Positions 1-7,684 of a stretch of 30,988 nt of DNA are shown here, in pieces. Each line of letters opens with the position of its first letter. Within the stretch, counting starts at the first letter, position 1. Under the pieces are notes generated by a model. It did no database searches and was not told the origin of the DNA. It worked only from the letters and a program-made list of their open reading frames with translations. Source of the stretch: CAZDXJ01 sp964509475 (GTDB lineage Bacteria > Pseudomonadota > Gammaproteobacteria > Methylococcales > Methylomonadaceae); assembly GCA_964509475.1 (NCBI GenBank), contig CAZDXJ010000023.1, positions 1 through 30,988 on the forward strand. The letters run 5' to 3'. A program made the position numbers and the translations under genes.

Positions 1-135
1 GAGGAGATAAGTCATGCTTTCAAATGTTCTATTAAAAAGTTGAACATCGCGTTATATATTGTTACCTGCAATCTTCCGGGATATTCATCCGTCGGACGTG
101 TTTTTTATTAGGTTAAGGTGAAAGAGGTGGGGTTT

Positions 136-1317
136 ATGGGCAAAAAAACTTTTTATGTTAATTTTTCATTCGTGCTCTTATTTGTCGCGGCTTCGGCATG
201 GGCGCAAAATGATACAACAGTCATTCAAATGACTGCGGTGCGGCAGATGCAGAATGCTGCGGCGGCTTCCGGCGAAATTGATTATGCCAATGCCATTCCA
301 ATGCCTTTACCGATGGCGCCGTTTCCATCGCAGCCACAATCAGGCAATGTTCCCGCTTTTTATCAGGCACCGGGCTATGCGCCTGGCGGCAAGGGGTATG
401 GCGTCTCCAGCGGTCGCAACCTTATGCCTGAAGTTATCGTGCCAGCGCAATCCCTGCAATCAGCAAATGGGTTTGTGTCCTTGGAAGCCGGAACCTCAAA
501 TCATCCGTTTTCCACATCCCGGGTCGATGCATTCGGCTACCGGCTTTCCCGGAAAGATCCATTTCGACGGGCGGGCAGATTGTTTTTCAAAATCGGCACC
601 CCCTCTTTTGTGTGTTCGGCAGCCCTGATCAAAAGAGGATTGGTGGTTACTGCAGCGCATTGTGTGACCGATTTTGGCAGTCAGCAATTTTTTACCCAGT
701 TTGAATACATACCGGCTTATTCAAACGGCAAATCACCGTATAAAAAATGGAAATCTATAGACGCTTTTGTGGTTTCCTCTTATTTCAATGGTACCGACAG
801 ATGCGCTGCCGGTGCCAGTGGTGTTGTTTGTGAGAATGATGTGGCCATCATTGTGTTAAAGGCAAAAAAGAAAAAGGGCAATCGCTATTATGCCGGGGAT
901 CTGACCGGCTGGTTTGGCTATCAATGGAATGGTTATTCCTTTGCCAATTTTCTGGGACAATCTGTTACCCAGGTTGCGCAATTAGGCTATCCAGTATCCC
1001 ATGATGGTGGAGAAATCATGCAACGCACCGATTCCCTAGGATATAGGGATTCAGTTCTGGCCAATAATACCATTATCGGTTCCAGGCAAACCGGCGGTGC
1101 CAGTGGCGGTCCCTGGGTGGTCAATCTGGGGCAAAGAGCCAACTTGACAGATGGCACGGTAGCTGGATCGGGGGCGATCGAAAACACGATTGTGGGCGTA
1201 ACCAGCTGGGGATTTCAGGATTCGTCAATGAAACAGATGGGGGCCAGTCCTTTTACAACGGGAAATATTGTTTCTCTGGTAAATCAGGCTTGCAGTCAAT
1301 ACTCCGCTCAATGCTGA
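136..1317 (+). CDS. Secreted trypsin-like serine protease
   Basis: Predicted exported serine endopeptidase of the chymotrypsin fold (S1-like), 393 residues. A signal peptide is visible (residues 1-23, ending AWA before QNDTT). A Pro/Ala/Gln/Met-rich stretch of about 120 residues follows and then the catalytic domain. The triad is readable: His175 in TAAHC, Asp235 in ENDVAIIV, and Ser323 in GGASGGPW. Cys160 (FVCSAA) and Cys176 next to the His are placed for the usual disulfide. I chose the ATG at 136 because GAGGTG lies 5 bases upstream and because it gives a clean signal peptide; a GTG at 118 would add six residues. The linker is longer than in typical trypsins and could be a cell-wall or matrix spacer. 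Substrate unknown. It stands alone, with a 700-base gap after it. Sure of the fold and catalytic residues, unsure of the role. Confidence 0.88.
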   Translation: MGKKTFYVNFSFVLLFVAASAWAQNDTTVIQMTAVRQMQNAAAASGEIDYANAIPMPLPMAPFPSQPQSGNVPAFYQAPGYAPGGKGYGVSSGRNLMPEVIVPAQSLQSANGFVSLEAGTSNHPFSTSRVDAFGYRLSRKDPFRRAGRLFFKIGTPSFVCSAALIKRGLVVTAAHCVTDFGSQQFFTQFEYIPAYSNGKSPYKKWKSIDAFVVSSYFNGTDRCAAGASGVVCENDVAIIVLKAKKKKGNRYYAGDLTGWFGYQWNGYSFANFLGQSVTQVAQLGYPVSHDGGEIMQRTDSLGYRDSVLANNTIIGSRQTGGASGGPWVVNLGQRANLTDGTVAGSGAIENTIVGVTSWGFQDSSMKQMGASPFTTGNIVSLVNQACSQYSAQC

Positions 1318-1345
1318 GGGAGAGGTGTATTGTTTTCAATTAAAC

Positions 1346-1439
1346 ACTGATGTTACGCGGTTTTAGATTTTTGGCGCTATATACTGTGGAAATATACTGT
1401 ACAGAAGCCCAAAATACAGTAGGTCTGCGTAACATCAGT
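1346..1439. repeat. 94-bp MITE-like inverted-repeat element
   Basis: The ends ACTGATGTTACGCGG (1346-1360) and CTGCGTAACATCAGT (1425-1439) are inverted repeats matching at 14 of 15 positions. Between them are two direct copies of ATATACTGT and the palindrome CTGTACAG (1397-1404). Size and structure fit a non-autonomous mobile element or the fused ends of a deleted insertion sequence. No clear target duplication flanks it. Confidence 0.5.
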
Positions 1440-1484
1440 AAGTTAGGAAAATGTGATTTGGGTGCCGGTGCGACTTGTCGTACG

Positions 1485-1535
1485 GTGCGGATAAATCCAG
1501 CTCTTCAATGAAGGGCTGGATAAATCCGCACCTAC
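1485..1535 (-). repeat. REP-like palindrome, GTAG family
   Basis: Two arms, 1485-1501 and 1515-1531, form an imperfect hairpin, and the lower-strand sequence starts with GTAGGTGCGGATTTATCC. The same 18 bases recur on the upper strand at 24711-24728, and a relative is at 8803-8822. REP elements with a GTAG head next to a hairpin are a known class in gammaproteobacteria. Confidence 0.55.
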
Positions 1536-2027
1536 ACCCATAGATTATTCAGTCAACAAAAGGGCTTATATAAATCCGATGCCTCCAAACAGTTCTTTTG
1601 TTAATGGGTTAATGGGTTAAGGCCTCGATTTTCAATAAAAGAATCCAGTTCTTAATTCGTGTGGCAGGGTGGAACAAGCCCCACACCCTGTTTACGGCAA
1701 AGGTTTTCATCACTCGATAGCTAAAAAAATACGGTGCTGGACAACCTTTCTGAACTGTCAAAATCTGGCCGTGTCAAAAAAAGCAATCTGGAAAACTGTC
1801 AGATGAGCTTGTTTTTTTTTATGTTTGCACTAAGATTAATGACACAGGTTGTACAGAAGGGATGTTTCGCGGCTTCTTTAAGAAGTTGTGAGCTTTGTGC
1901 GTGAACCGGCTGGGTCTGGCAAATTCATAACGTGCAGAATATCCGGAGCCGCAGGCGCTTGGCTTATAGCTGTCAAGTTGTGTACAGTAGCTTGTTTTTA
2001 TTGAAGTTTGGTTTTTTAGGGAGAGGG

Positions 2028-2447
2028 GTGTTGTTTAAATTCAAAAAAACGGTTTATCTGATCGTAGCTTTATCAGGAATGGTAGGCTGCATGAATGTTT
2101 TAAAGGCGCAGGATGCCGAGCAAATCGTCAGGGGCAGAGCCGCCAGTCGTTGGCAGGCCTTGATTGAAGGACGGCTGGAAACGGCTTATACTTATCTCAC
2201 CCCTGAATATCGATCACTTTATGATTTTAAACGCTATCGGCGAACAGTGCATGGCGTTGGAGTGTGGCAAAAGGCCGATGTCAACAAAGTAACTTGTGCG
2301 GCTAATAAATGTCTTGTCAATGTTGAACTCTATGTTAGAATAAAAGTAGGTAGGGGGTTTAAACCATTGGCATCGCACGGCGCCATTGACGAGACTTGGG
2401 TCAGGGATTCGGGAACAGGTGAATGGTTTTATTTTTCCAAACCCTGA
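2028..2447 (+). CDS. Small lipoprotein, NTF2-like (hypothetical)
   Basis: Unrecognised envelope lipoprotein of about 139 residues. After a short basic n-region (FKFKK) and a hydrophobic stretch comes a lipobox-like MVGC, so acylation at that Cys is likely. The mature part begins with a helix (EQIVRGRAASRW), then AYTYLTPEYRSLYD, then alternating beta strands ending in WVRDSGTGEWFYF. That order of helices and a curved sheet resembles NTF2-like/SnoaL domains, and this assignment is inference. Two Cys in VTCAANKC may form a disulfide. The start is uncertain: AGGGAG at 2018-2023 could serve a GTG at 2028 or a TTG at 2031. The next gene starts 57 bases downstream, with its own possible promoter between. 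Confidence 0.6.
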   Translation: MLFKFKKTVYLIVALSGMVGCMNVLKAQDAEQIVRGRAASRWQALIEGRLETAYTYLTPEYRSLYDFKRYRRTVHGVGVWQKADVNKVTCAANKCLVNVELYVRIKVGRGFKPLASHGAIDETWVRDSGTGEWFYFSKP

Positions 2448-2463
2448 TGAGTGATAGATAAGG

Positions 2464-2469
2464 TATAAT
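2464..2469 (+). promoter_or_regulatory. Possible -10 box for the surface protein gene
   Basis: A perfect TATAAT sits 35 bases before the ATG at 2505, between the lipoprotein stop and a strong ribosome site (TAAGGAG, 2491-2497). No acceptable -35 hexamer is seen 16-18 bases upstream, so an activator would be needed or the match is chance. Confidence 0.3.
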
Positions 2470-2504
2470 TTTCAAGGTATTTTTTAACTGTAAGGAGAAT
2501 AATC

Positions 2505-4628
2505 ATGATAAAGAAGAAATTGGCGAAGTCGATTGGCCGAGCCATGGAAATTGTCGGGATAGGTTTGGCGGGATTATCCGTTTCTCATGCCGCCCCTATG
2601 CGTTCTATTGATTACAGGGCCGGTCAGGATTTTACAGCCGATGCTACGTTTATTGACTACTATTACGACGATGGAGCCATTGTCGATCCCATTAATCCCA
2701 GTAACAGCGTATCGATGGATGGTGATGCGCAGGTTTTGATTTTTCCGTATTATAATGTGATTGATGATGGCACCAATTTGTTGCAGACATCATTCAATAT
2801 CCGTAATACTACCGATGGCTACAAGGCGTTACGGCTGCGTTTTCATGAAGCATCCGAATCACGCGATGTTTTTGATTTCAACGTTTATATGAGTCCGCAT
2901 GATGTTTTTACCTTGACCTTGATGGAAGATACGGCAACGGGCGGGGTTAAAATAGCCACCGAGGATACTTCATGTACCTTTCCGCGTGATATCAATGGAA
3001 AAACATTCAAGTTTCCGGCTGGTATTACCGAAATACGCGAAGGATATCTGACGGTTATCGAAATGGCTACAATATCGGCGGGCGCTTATCCTTTTGCCCG
3101 ACTTGAAATGACGGATGCGGGTGGAGGAACGTTCGTGCGTACTCTGACTCTGGCTGAAGCAATTGAGGCGAAAGGTGAGTCGTGCAAGTTGATTGAGACC
3201 TTGTGGGGCGGGCCGCGTGCGACCGGCAGCAATGGTAGCGATCCAGGCACGCCGTTGCCTAACGGTATACCACTGTTTAACCAAGGCGGCGCCCTGTCAG
3301 ATGCGGGCGTTATAAGCGGTGGCGGTTTGCTTCCGGGCGGTGTATTGGCCTCCTTGAACCGGGCACCAAGCTATGCCGCTCCGGCTACTGCTGGAGCTGG
3401 GGCTTTTAATGTGACTGTACCCGTCCCCGGAGGGGCGGCGCCACGCGCTGAGGATGCCTATTTTTACGGTGTGGCCTCACCTAACTGGATGTTGCCGCCA
3501 ACCGGTGGCTTGGGCGGGACATCCATTATTATGGACATTGCCCGTGGTGCGGCGTTTGTGGCCGATCCAACCCAAATTTCGGGTTATTCGACCAAACCTC
3601 AGCATTATAGCCCGAATGACAATGCTTGGGATCAGTTGCCTTCATTGAGTTCCGGTAATATTCGGGTCAGCAGTGTCAGTGTGCGTAACGCCAACGGTCA
3701 TGATGATGAAATGCAGGTCTATTGGCCCTATGTCAATAATGATTTTGGTAGCCATGGCTCAACCGATGCGAAACCTATAGGTATCAATCCATTCCCGATT
3801 GCCCATGTTCTGCAGGCGGCTTCGATTGACAATGAATATTTTATCGATACCCGTTTTAGCGGTGAAACGGATTGGGTTATCACCTTTCCGATGCGGGGGC
3901 AGGGTATTTTTAATACCATGAGTTACAATCTTAGCTCAGGGGGGGGATCGGGTTTTGCAACGTTGTCCTGGGGGGTAACGCATCCTAATGATGTGACCGC
4001 AGGGCTTCAGCTGTATGATCGGGAAGAACACAAACTTTCGTTCCTGTTTTCGCCAAATGTTGGAACAGCAGCCAGTTTGCCAAGGGAAGTCAATGTTATC
4101 GGGTTCCAGAGAGCTGACGGCACACCACCAGGCACAGCGCCAAGCGCAACTTTGCTGTCACCTTCGCCGATGACTTTTAAAATTGCATCCGATCCAAGCG
4201 ATCCAGCGTTTGCGAACCTGTTTCAAAGTGGTTGGGCAAAAATGGATTTCAGTGCATTTAATCTGAATTTTGCATCAGGATATGGAGCCTTGGCGAATAG
4301 TGAACGAGCGCCGGCACCGGCGTTAGTCGTTGGTGCGCCCGCAGGCCGTTGGGATTGGTGGGTTGATTTTACTGGTATTCCACCATCAGCTTTTCCTGTT
4401 GCGCCAGTACCTAATCCAGTTGCGCCGGTTATAAATGCACGTGACGGTTTACTGGTTTCGCCGGCAATACCAACTAACCTGGTTCCGGCATTTATTGGTG
4501 TTCCAGCCTTTACCGGTGTACCATTGATTGGTTTCGATGCAACACTGGGTGAAACCCCGGCGGCAGGTGCAGGCGTATTCGTTGGCGAGATCATTCCACA
4601 CCATATCGTGCGTGAACGTCAGAAATAA
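2505..4628 (+). CDS. Large secreted surface-type protein (function unknown)
   Basis: A 707-residue protein with a signal peptide of about 29 residues (ending SVSHA before APM). It has an ideal ribosome site, TAAGGAG seven bases before the ATG. Residues 72-140 carry a conserved-looking block (LIFPYYNV, then SFNIRNTT, then LRLRFHEASESRDVFDFNV, then MSPHDVF). I recall this signature from uncharacterised exported proteins of methanotrophs and related gammaproteobacteria, but no function is established. The middle is Gly/Pro/Ala rich, the second half is beta-rich, and the tail before the stop has Pro-Val-Ala repeats (PAFIGV, PAFTGV, PLIGF). Only two Cys in the mature part (SCTF and ESCK) suggest one disulfide. 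No membrane anchor, LPXTG, PEP-CTERM or autotransporter barrel is visible. It could be a surface-layer, pilus-associated or matrix protein. A perfect terminator ends the unit. Confidence 0.75.
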   Translation: MIKKKLAKSIGRAMEIVGIGLAGLSVSHAAPMRSIDYRAGQDFTADATFIDYYYDDGAIVDPINPSNSVSMDGDAQVLIFPYYNVIDDGTNLLQTSFNIRNTTDGYKALRLRFHEASESRDVFDFNVYMSPHDVFTLTLMEDTATGGVKIATEDTSCTFPRDINGKTFKFPAGITEIREGYLTVIEMATISAGAYPFARLEMTDAGGGTFVRTLTLAEAIEAKGESCKLIETLWGGPRATGSNGSDPGTPLPNGIPLFNQGGALSDAGVISGGGLLPGGVLASLNRAPSYAAPATAGAGAFNVTVPVPGGAAPRAEDAYFYGVASPNWMLPPTGGLGGTSIIMDIARGAAFVADPTQISGYSTKPQHYSPNDNAWDQLPSLSSGNIRVSSVSVRNANGHDDEMQVYWPYVNNDFGSHGSTDAKPIGINPFPIAHVLQAASIDNEYFIDTRFSGETDWVITFPMRGQGIFNTMSYNLSSGGGSGFATLSWGVTHPNDVTAGLQLYDREEHKLSFLFSPNVGTAASLPREVNVIGFQRADGTPPGTAPSATLLSPSPMTFKIASDPSDPAFANLFQSGWAKMDFSAFNLNFASGYGALANSERAPAPALVVGAPAGRWDWWVDFTGIPPSAFPVAPVPNPVAPVINARDGLLVSPAIPTNLVPAFIGVPAFTGVPLIGFDATLGETPAAGAGVFVGEIIPHHIVRERQK

Positions 4629-4682
4629 ATTCACCCGATAGGTTGATAATCGCCGCCAGGGATTGATTGTGCGGAAATTTTA

Positions 4683-4716
4683 AAAAAGGGCGAGTCAGGG
4701 ACGACTCGCCCTTTTT
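4683..4716 (+). terminator. Intrinsic terminator after the surface protein gene
   Basis: A perfect 14-bp stem (4683-4696 with 4703-4716) encloses the 6-base loop AGGGAC. The stem has a GC core flanked by A5 and T5, so it may work in both directions. It isolates the 707-residue protein gene from the envelope operon that follows. Confidence 0.92.
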
Positions 4717-4745
4717 GCTGTTTAAGCGTATCCAAAGGGTTGTGC

Positions 4746-5645
4746 ATGAATTACAAGTTATTGATAATAAGTTTATTTTTATCCGGCAAGGCATTTTCGG
4801 GAACCTTGCTGAGCAATGATAATGGCATACAGGTTGATGAAATCGATGCCGATATCATGTTGAACAACTTGCAAGTTGAACAGCGTGCCGATTTTTTGCA
4901 TAACCGGCAACAGGTCGAGAAATTTTTGAAAAAATTGTATCTCAACAAGGTTTTGGCCGAACAAGCCCGGCAACAAGGGCTGGGAAAACCTCCCCGGGAA
5001 AAGGCGGAATTACAAATGGCGATGGACAATCAGTATATCAATCTGTTGTTGAGAAAATTGTACAAACAGATTGAGCAAAAGGATTTTACAGCCCTGGCGC
5101 GTCAGGAATATCAGGTTCACAAGGAAAAATACCGGCAACCTGTTCAGGCGGACGTTTCGCATATCATGGTGGACAAGAAAAAACAGGGCGAACAGAAAGC
5201 ACGCAAATTGATAGAAGATTTACGCAGCCGATTACAAAAGGGAGAGGATTTTGAAACACTGGCGCAAAAATATTCTGATGACCGGGGCGCCAGGGAAAAT
5301 AAAGGCCATATCGGTTTGGTAGAGAAGGGTAAAATACTTCCCGAGTTTGACAAGGTTATTTTTACCATGAACGAAGCCGGCGAGATCAGTGATGTGATTG
5401 AAAGCGAGCGGGGTTATCATCTTCTTAAATTAAACAAAAAAATATTGTCGCATGTGCCGGAGTTTTCGGAAATAAAGGGAACGATTATAGCGAGTCTGAA
5501 AAAAGACTATTTTGAGCAGGAGAAACGGGCTTTGCTGGAAGATGCGGAAAAGCGCCATACATTCAAACTTGATGAGAAAGCTATCGATACCTTCATCGAA
5601 AAAAACTTGCAGGCGATTGAGCGTAAAAAAACAGCCGTAGAATAA
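4746..5645 (+). CDS. Periplasmic parvulin-type peptidyl-prolyl isomerase
   Basis: Predicted foldase of 299 residues that isomerises X-Pro bonds in exported proteins. The first 19 residues are a signal peptide (MNYKLLIISLFLSGKAFSG). A helical SurA/PrsA-like N-domain follows (about 25-130), then a PpiC rotamase domain at about 134-233 with ADVSHIMV, FETLAQKYSDD, GHIGLVEKGKILPEFD and SERGYHLLKL. A basic helical tail ends the protein. The ATG at 4746 has AAAGGG six bases upstream; a TTG two codons earlier is less likely. There is no lipobox, so it should be soluble in the periplasm or held by the membrane through an uncleaved signal. It is the first gene of the exporter block and follows the secreted-protein gene, so either may be its client (inference). 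Confidence 0.85.
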   Translation: MNYKLLIISLFLSGKAFSGTLLSNDNGIQVDEIDADIMLNNLQVEQRADFLHNRQQVEKFLKKLYLNKVLAEQARQQGLGKPPREKAELQMAMDNQYINLLLRKLYKQIEQKDFTALARQEYQVHKEKYRQPVQADVSHIMVDKKKQGEQKARKLIEDLRSRLQKGEDFETLAQKYSDDRGARENKGHIGLVEKGKILPEFDKVIFTMNEAGEISDVIESERGYHLLKLNKKILSHVPEFSEIKGTIIASLKKDYFEQEKRALLEDAEKRHTFKLDEKAIDTFIEKNLQAIERKKTAVE

Positions 5646-5654
5646 ACTGTTTTT

Positions 5655-5670
5655 GCCGAACCGGCCTTTT
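5655..5670 (+). terminator. Weak hairpin plus T-run between foldase and exporter
   Basis: GCCG-AAC-CGGC (5655-5665) is followed by CTTTTT. A 4-bp stem is too short for efficient termination; at most it attenuates read-through into the exporter genes. Confidence 0.22.
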
Positions 5671-5678
5671 TACAGGCA

Positions 5679-6473
5679 ATGACTGCAAACCTTTTACTCA
5701 TTTACCGTTACCGCAACGCGCTCAAGCTGTTACTTAAGCGCCATATTACCATGCGTCATAAGGGCACGGTATTGGGTGTGTTCTGGCTGGTTCTGGAACC
5801 GTTGTTGATGGTGGTGTTGTATACCCTGGTGTTTTCTGTCATATTGAAGGTTCGCCTGGGCGATGTTGGCGACAGTCCGTATCAGTTTGCCTTGTATTTG
5901 ATCAGTGCGCTGATGCCGTTTTATGCCTTCCAGGAAGGGGTGATCATGTCCAGCAGCGCTTTGCTGGACAATGCCGATCTGATTAAAAAATCCACGATAC
6001 CGGCGGTTATTTTTCCATTGGTGGTGGTGCTGGGTTCAATCATAACCGAATGGATTGCCCTGGTTATTGTTGTGTTCGCGGCCTGGCTGTTGACCGGCCA
6101 GTTTTCGATGTATTTATTGCTCTTGCCGCTGTTGATGGCTGTGCGTTTCACGATGACTTTGGCCGTTGGCTGGCTGGTGAGTTTCATGACCGTGTTCATC
6201 AGGGATTTGTCCAAAACCCTGGGCTTGTTATTGACGATAATGCTTTTCCTGACGCCGGTTTTTTATCCTGAAAAAATGATTCCGGCGCAATTGAAAACCT
6301 TCAATCACTACAATCCGTTTTATTATTTATTGGAAGCCTATCGTTCCATCATTATCAAGGGGAGTTTGCCCGATCCAGGGATTTATACAGTCGGTCTGGT
6401 TTCCGTACTGTGTGTGTTTATCAGTCTGTTTTTATTCGGCAAGGCAATCAATCGGGCCAGGGATTTTTTATGA
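5679..6473 (+). CDS. wzm: ABC-2 polysaccharide exporter permease (Wzm type)
   Basis: Integral membrane half of an ABC exporter for undecaprenyl- or lipid-linked glycans, 264 residues, the usual family length. About six membrane segments are visible. The family features are an amphipathic N-terminus (LLLKRHITMRHKGTVLG) and FWLVLEPLLMVVLYTLVF, then the conserved FLTPVFYPEKMIP and the YNPFYYLLEAYRSII stretch before the last membrane helix. It overlaps the ATPase gene by four bases (ATGA), so the two are translationally coupled. No glycosyltransferase gene is nearby, so the exported polymer cannot be named. O-antigen is the most common cargo of the family; teichoic-acid-like or other glycolipid cargo is possible. 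Confidence 0.88.
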   Translation: MTANLLLIYRYRNALKLLLKRHITMRHKGTVLGVFWLVLEPLLMVVLYTLVFSVILKVRLGDVGDSPYQFALYLISALMPFYAFQEGVIMSSSALLDNADLIKKSTIPAVIFPLVVVLGSIITEWIALVIVVFAAWLLTGQFSMYLLLLPLLMAVRFTMTLAVGWLVSFMTVFIRDLSKTLGLLLTIMLFLTPVFYPEKMIPAQLKTFNHYNPFYYLLEAYRSIIIKGSLPDPGIYTVGLVSVLCVFISLFLFGKAINRARDFL

Positions 6474-7684
6474 GTGCGATCATCGCCAAAAACCTGGGCA
6501 AGGCTTATGTCAATTACAAGCATCCGCTGGACAGCCTGAAGGAATTATTGTTCCGGCGCCCGTACCATGAAAAATTCTGGGCCTTGCGGGATGTCAGTTT
6601 TGTTTGTCCAAAGGGCAGTGTGCTTGGCATTATCGGTGACAATGGCGCCGGTAAAAGCACGCTTTTGAAAATTCTGGCAGGCACCCAGAGCCAAACCGAA
6701 GGTATTTTGCAAATGTATGGCCGGGTGTCGGCGATTCTGGAATTGGGTTCCGGGTTTCATCCGGAGTTTTCCGGGCTGGATAATATCAAGCTAGGTTGTG
6801 CGATGCTGGGCCTGGATGAGCGGGAAACCCGGCAGCGCATTCCTGAAATTATCGATTTTTCGGAATTGGGCGAGTTTATAAACCGTCCGGTCAAAACCTA
6901 CTCATCCGGGATGTTTGTGCGGCTGGCGTTTTCAGTGGTGACTTCGGTTGATCCGGATATTTTGATTGTTGATGAAGCCTTGTCGGTGGGTGATCAGCAT
7001 TTTCAGAAAAAAAGCATGGATCGCATGATGGTGTTCAAGGAACAAGGCAAGACCTTGTTGTTCTGTTCGCATGGCTTGTATCATGTCAAGGAGCTTTGTC
7101 AACAGGTTATCTGGCTGGAGCAAGGCAAAATAAGAATGCTGGGCGAAGCCAACGAGGTGGTTGATGCCTACAAGGATTATGTGCGCATGCAGGAGTCGGC
7201 CCAGGTGCAAGTGCCGGCTACAAAACTTGAACGCACGCAGTCTGAAACGAAGTTGATGGCCTGTTTGCTGGAAGCGGAATTGTTGCACGGGCAAACCGAT
7301 ACGGAGGGTCGTTGTTTGTATAAAACCCACCAGGCTTTTGCGGTGCGGGTGACAGCACGCATCAATCCTTCCCTGAACCCGGACGATGTGCATATCGGCG
7401 TGATTATCAAACGCAATGATGGCGTGCAATGTTATGGCATCAGCACGGTGCTGGACGCGGTGCATTTATATCCGGTCGCGCAGGAAGAAGGGATTTATGG
7501 GGTGCTGTATCATATCGACCGTTTGCCGTTGCTATCGGGTCATTATGCCCTGGAAATCTGGTTGATCGATAGCACCAGCGTACATATTTATGATTCGATG
7601 TTTATCTGCTGTCCTTTTGTGATCCGGCAGGACAGCACCGAAGTGGGGGTCAGTTATATCGAGCATCAATGGCTTGAGCCGTAG
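6470..7684 (+). CDS. wzt: ABC exporter ATPase with C-terminal glycan-binding domain (Wzt type)
   Basis: Cytoplasmic ATPase of the polysaccharide exporter, 404 residues. The nucleotide-binding domain covers about 1-240: Walker A GDNGAGKST (56-64), signature YSSGM (144-148), Walker B ILIVDEA (164-170) and H-loop His201. The Q-loop position reads LELGSGFHPEFSG, as in Wzt/TagH proteins. Residues from about 250 to the end form an extra beta-sandwich-like domain (VRVTARINP, IGVIIKRNDGVQCYG, LLSGHYALEIWL). In Wzt proteins this region recognises the modified end of the O-polysaccharide. An upstream in-frame start would lie inside the permease gene; the ATG at 6470 overlaps the permease stop and is chosen. 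The downstream acyltransferase begins immediately after the stop. Confidence 0.9.
   Translation: MSAIIAKNLGKAYVNYKHPLDSLKELLFRRPYHEKFWALRDVSFVCPKGSVLGIIGDNGAGKSTLLKILAGTQSQTEGILQMYGRVSAILELGSGFHPEFSGLDNIKLGCAMLGLDERETRQRIPEIIDFSELGEFINRPVKTYSSGMFVRLAFSVVTSVDPDILIVDEALSVGDQHFQKKSMDRMMVFKEQGKTLLFCSHGLYHVKELCQQVIWLEQGKIRMLGEANEVVDAYKDYVRMQESAQVQVPATKLERTQSETKLMACLLEAELLHGQTDTEGRCLYKTHQAFAVRVTARINPSLNPDDVHIGVIIKRNDGVQCYGISTVLDAVHLYPVAQEEGIYGVLYHIDRLPLLSGHYALEIWLIDSTSVHIYDSMFICCPFVIRQDSTEVGVSYIEHQWLEP

Larger units (their letters stand above)
1318..2027. other. Non-coding gap with repeats
   Basis: No convincing gene lies in these 710 bases. The gap holds a 94-bp inverted-repeat element (1346-1439), a GTAG-type REP palindrome (1485-1535), a short tandem of TTAATGGG units at 1601-1620, and a T-run near 1811-1819 without a good stem before it. 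An open frame extends leftwards from the next lipoprotein gene to about 1932, but its product is basic and lacks a ribosome site, so I treat it as untranslated. Confidence 0.6.

Noticed and set aside
1754..1806. Two CTGTCA words that might form a PhoB box before the lipoprotein gene
   Set aside because: They are about 40 bases apart and not in the 11-bp step required for PhoB.
4223..4634. Open frames antisense to the surface protein gene
   Set aside because: They arise from the Pro/Ala/Gly-rich codon pattern of the real gene and have no start signals.
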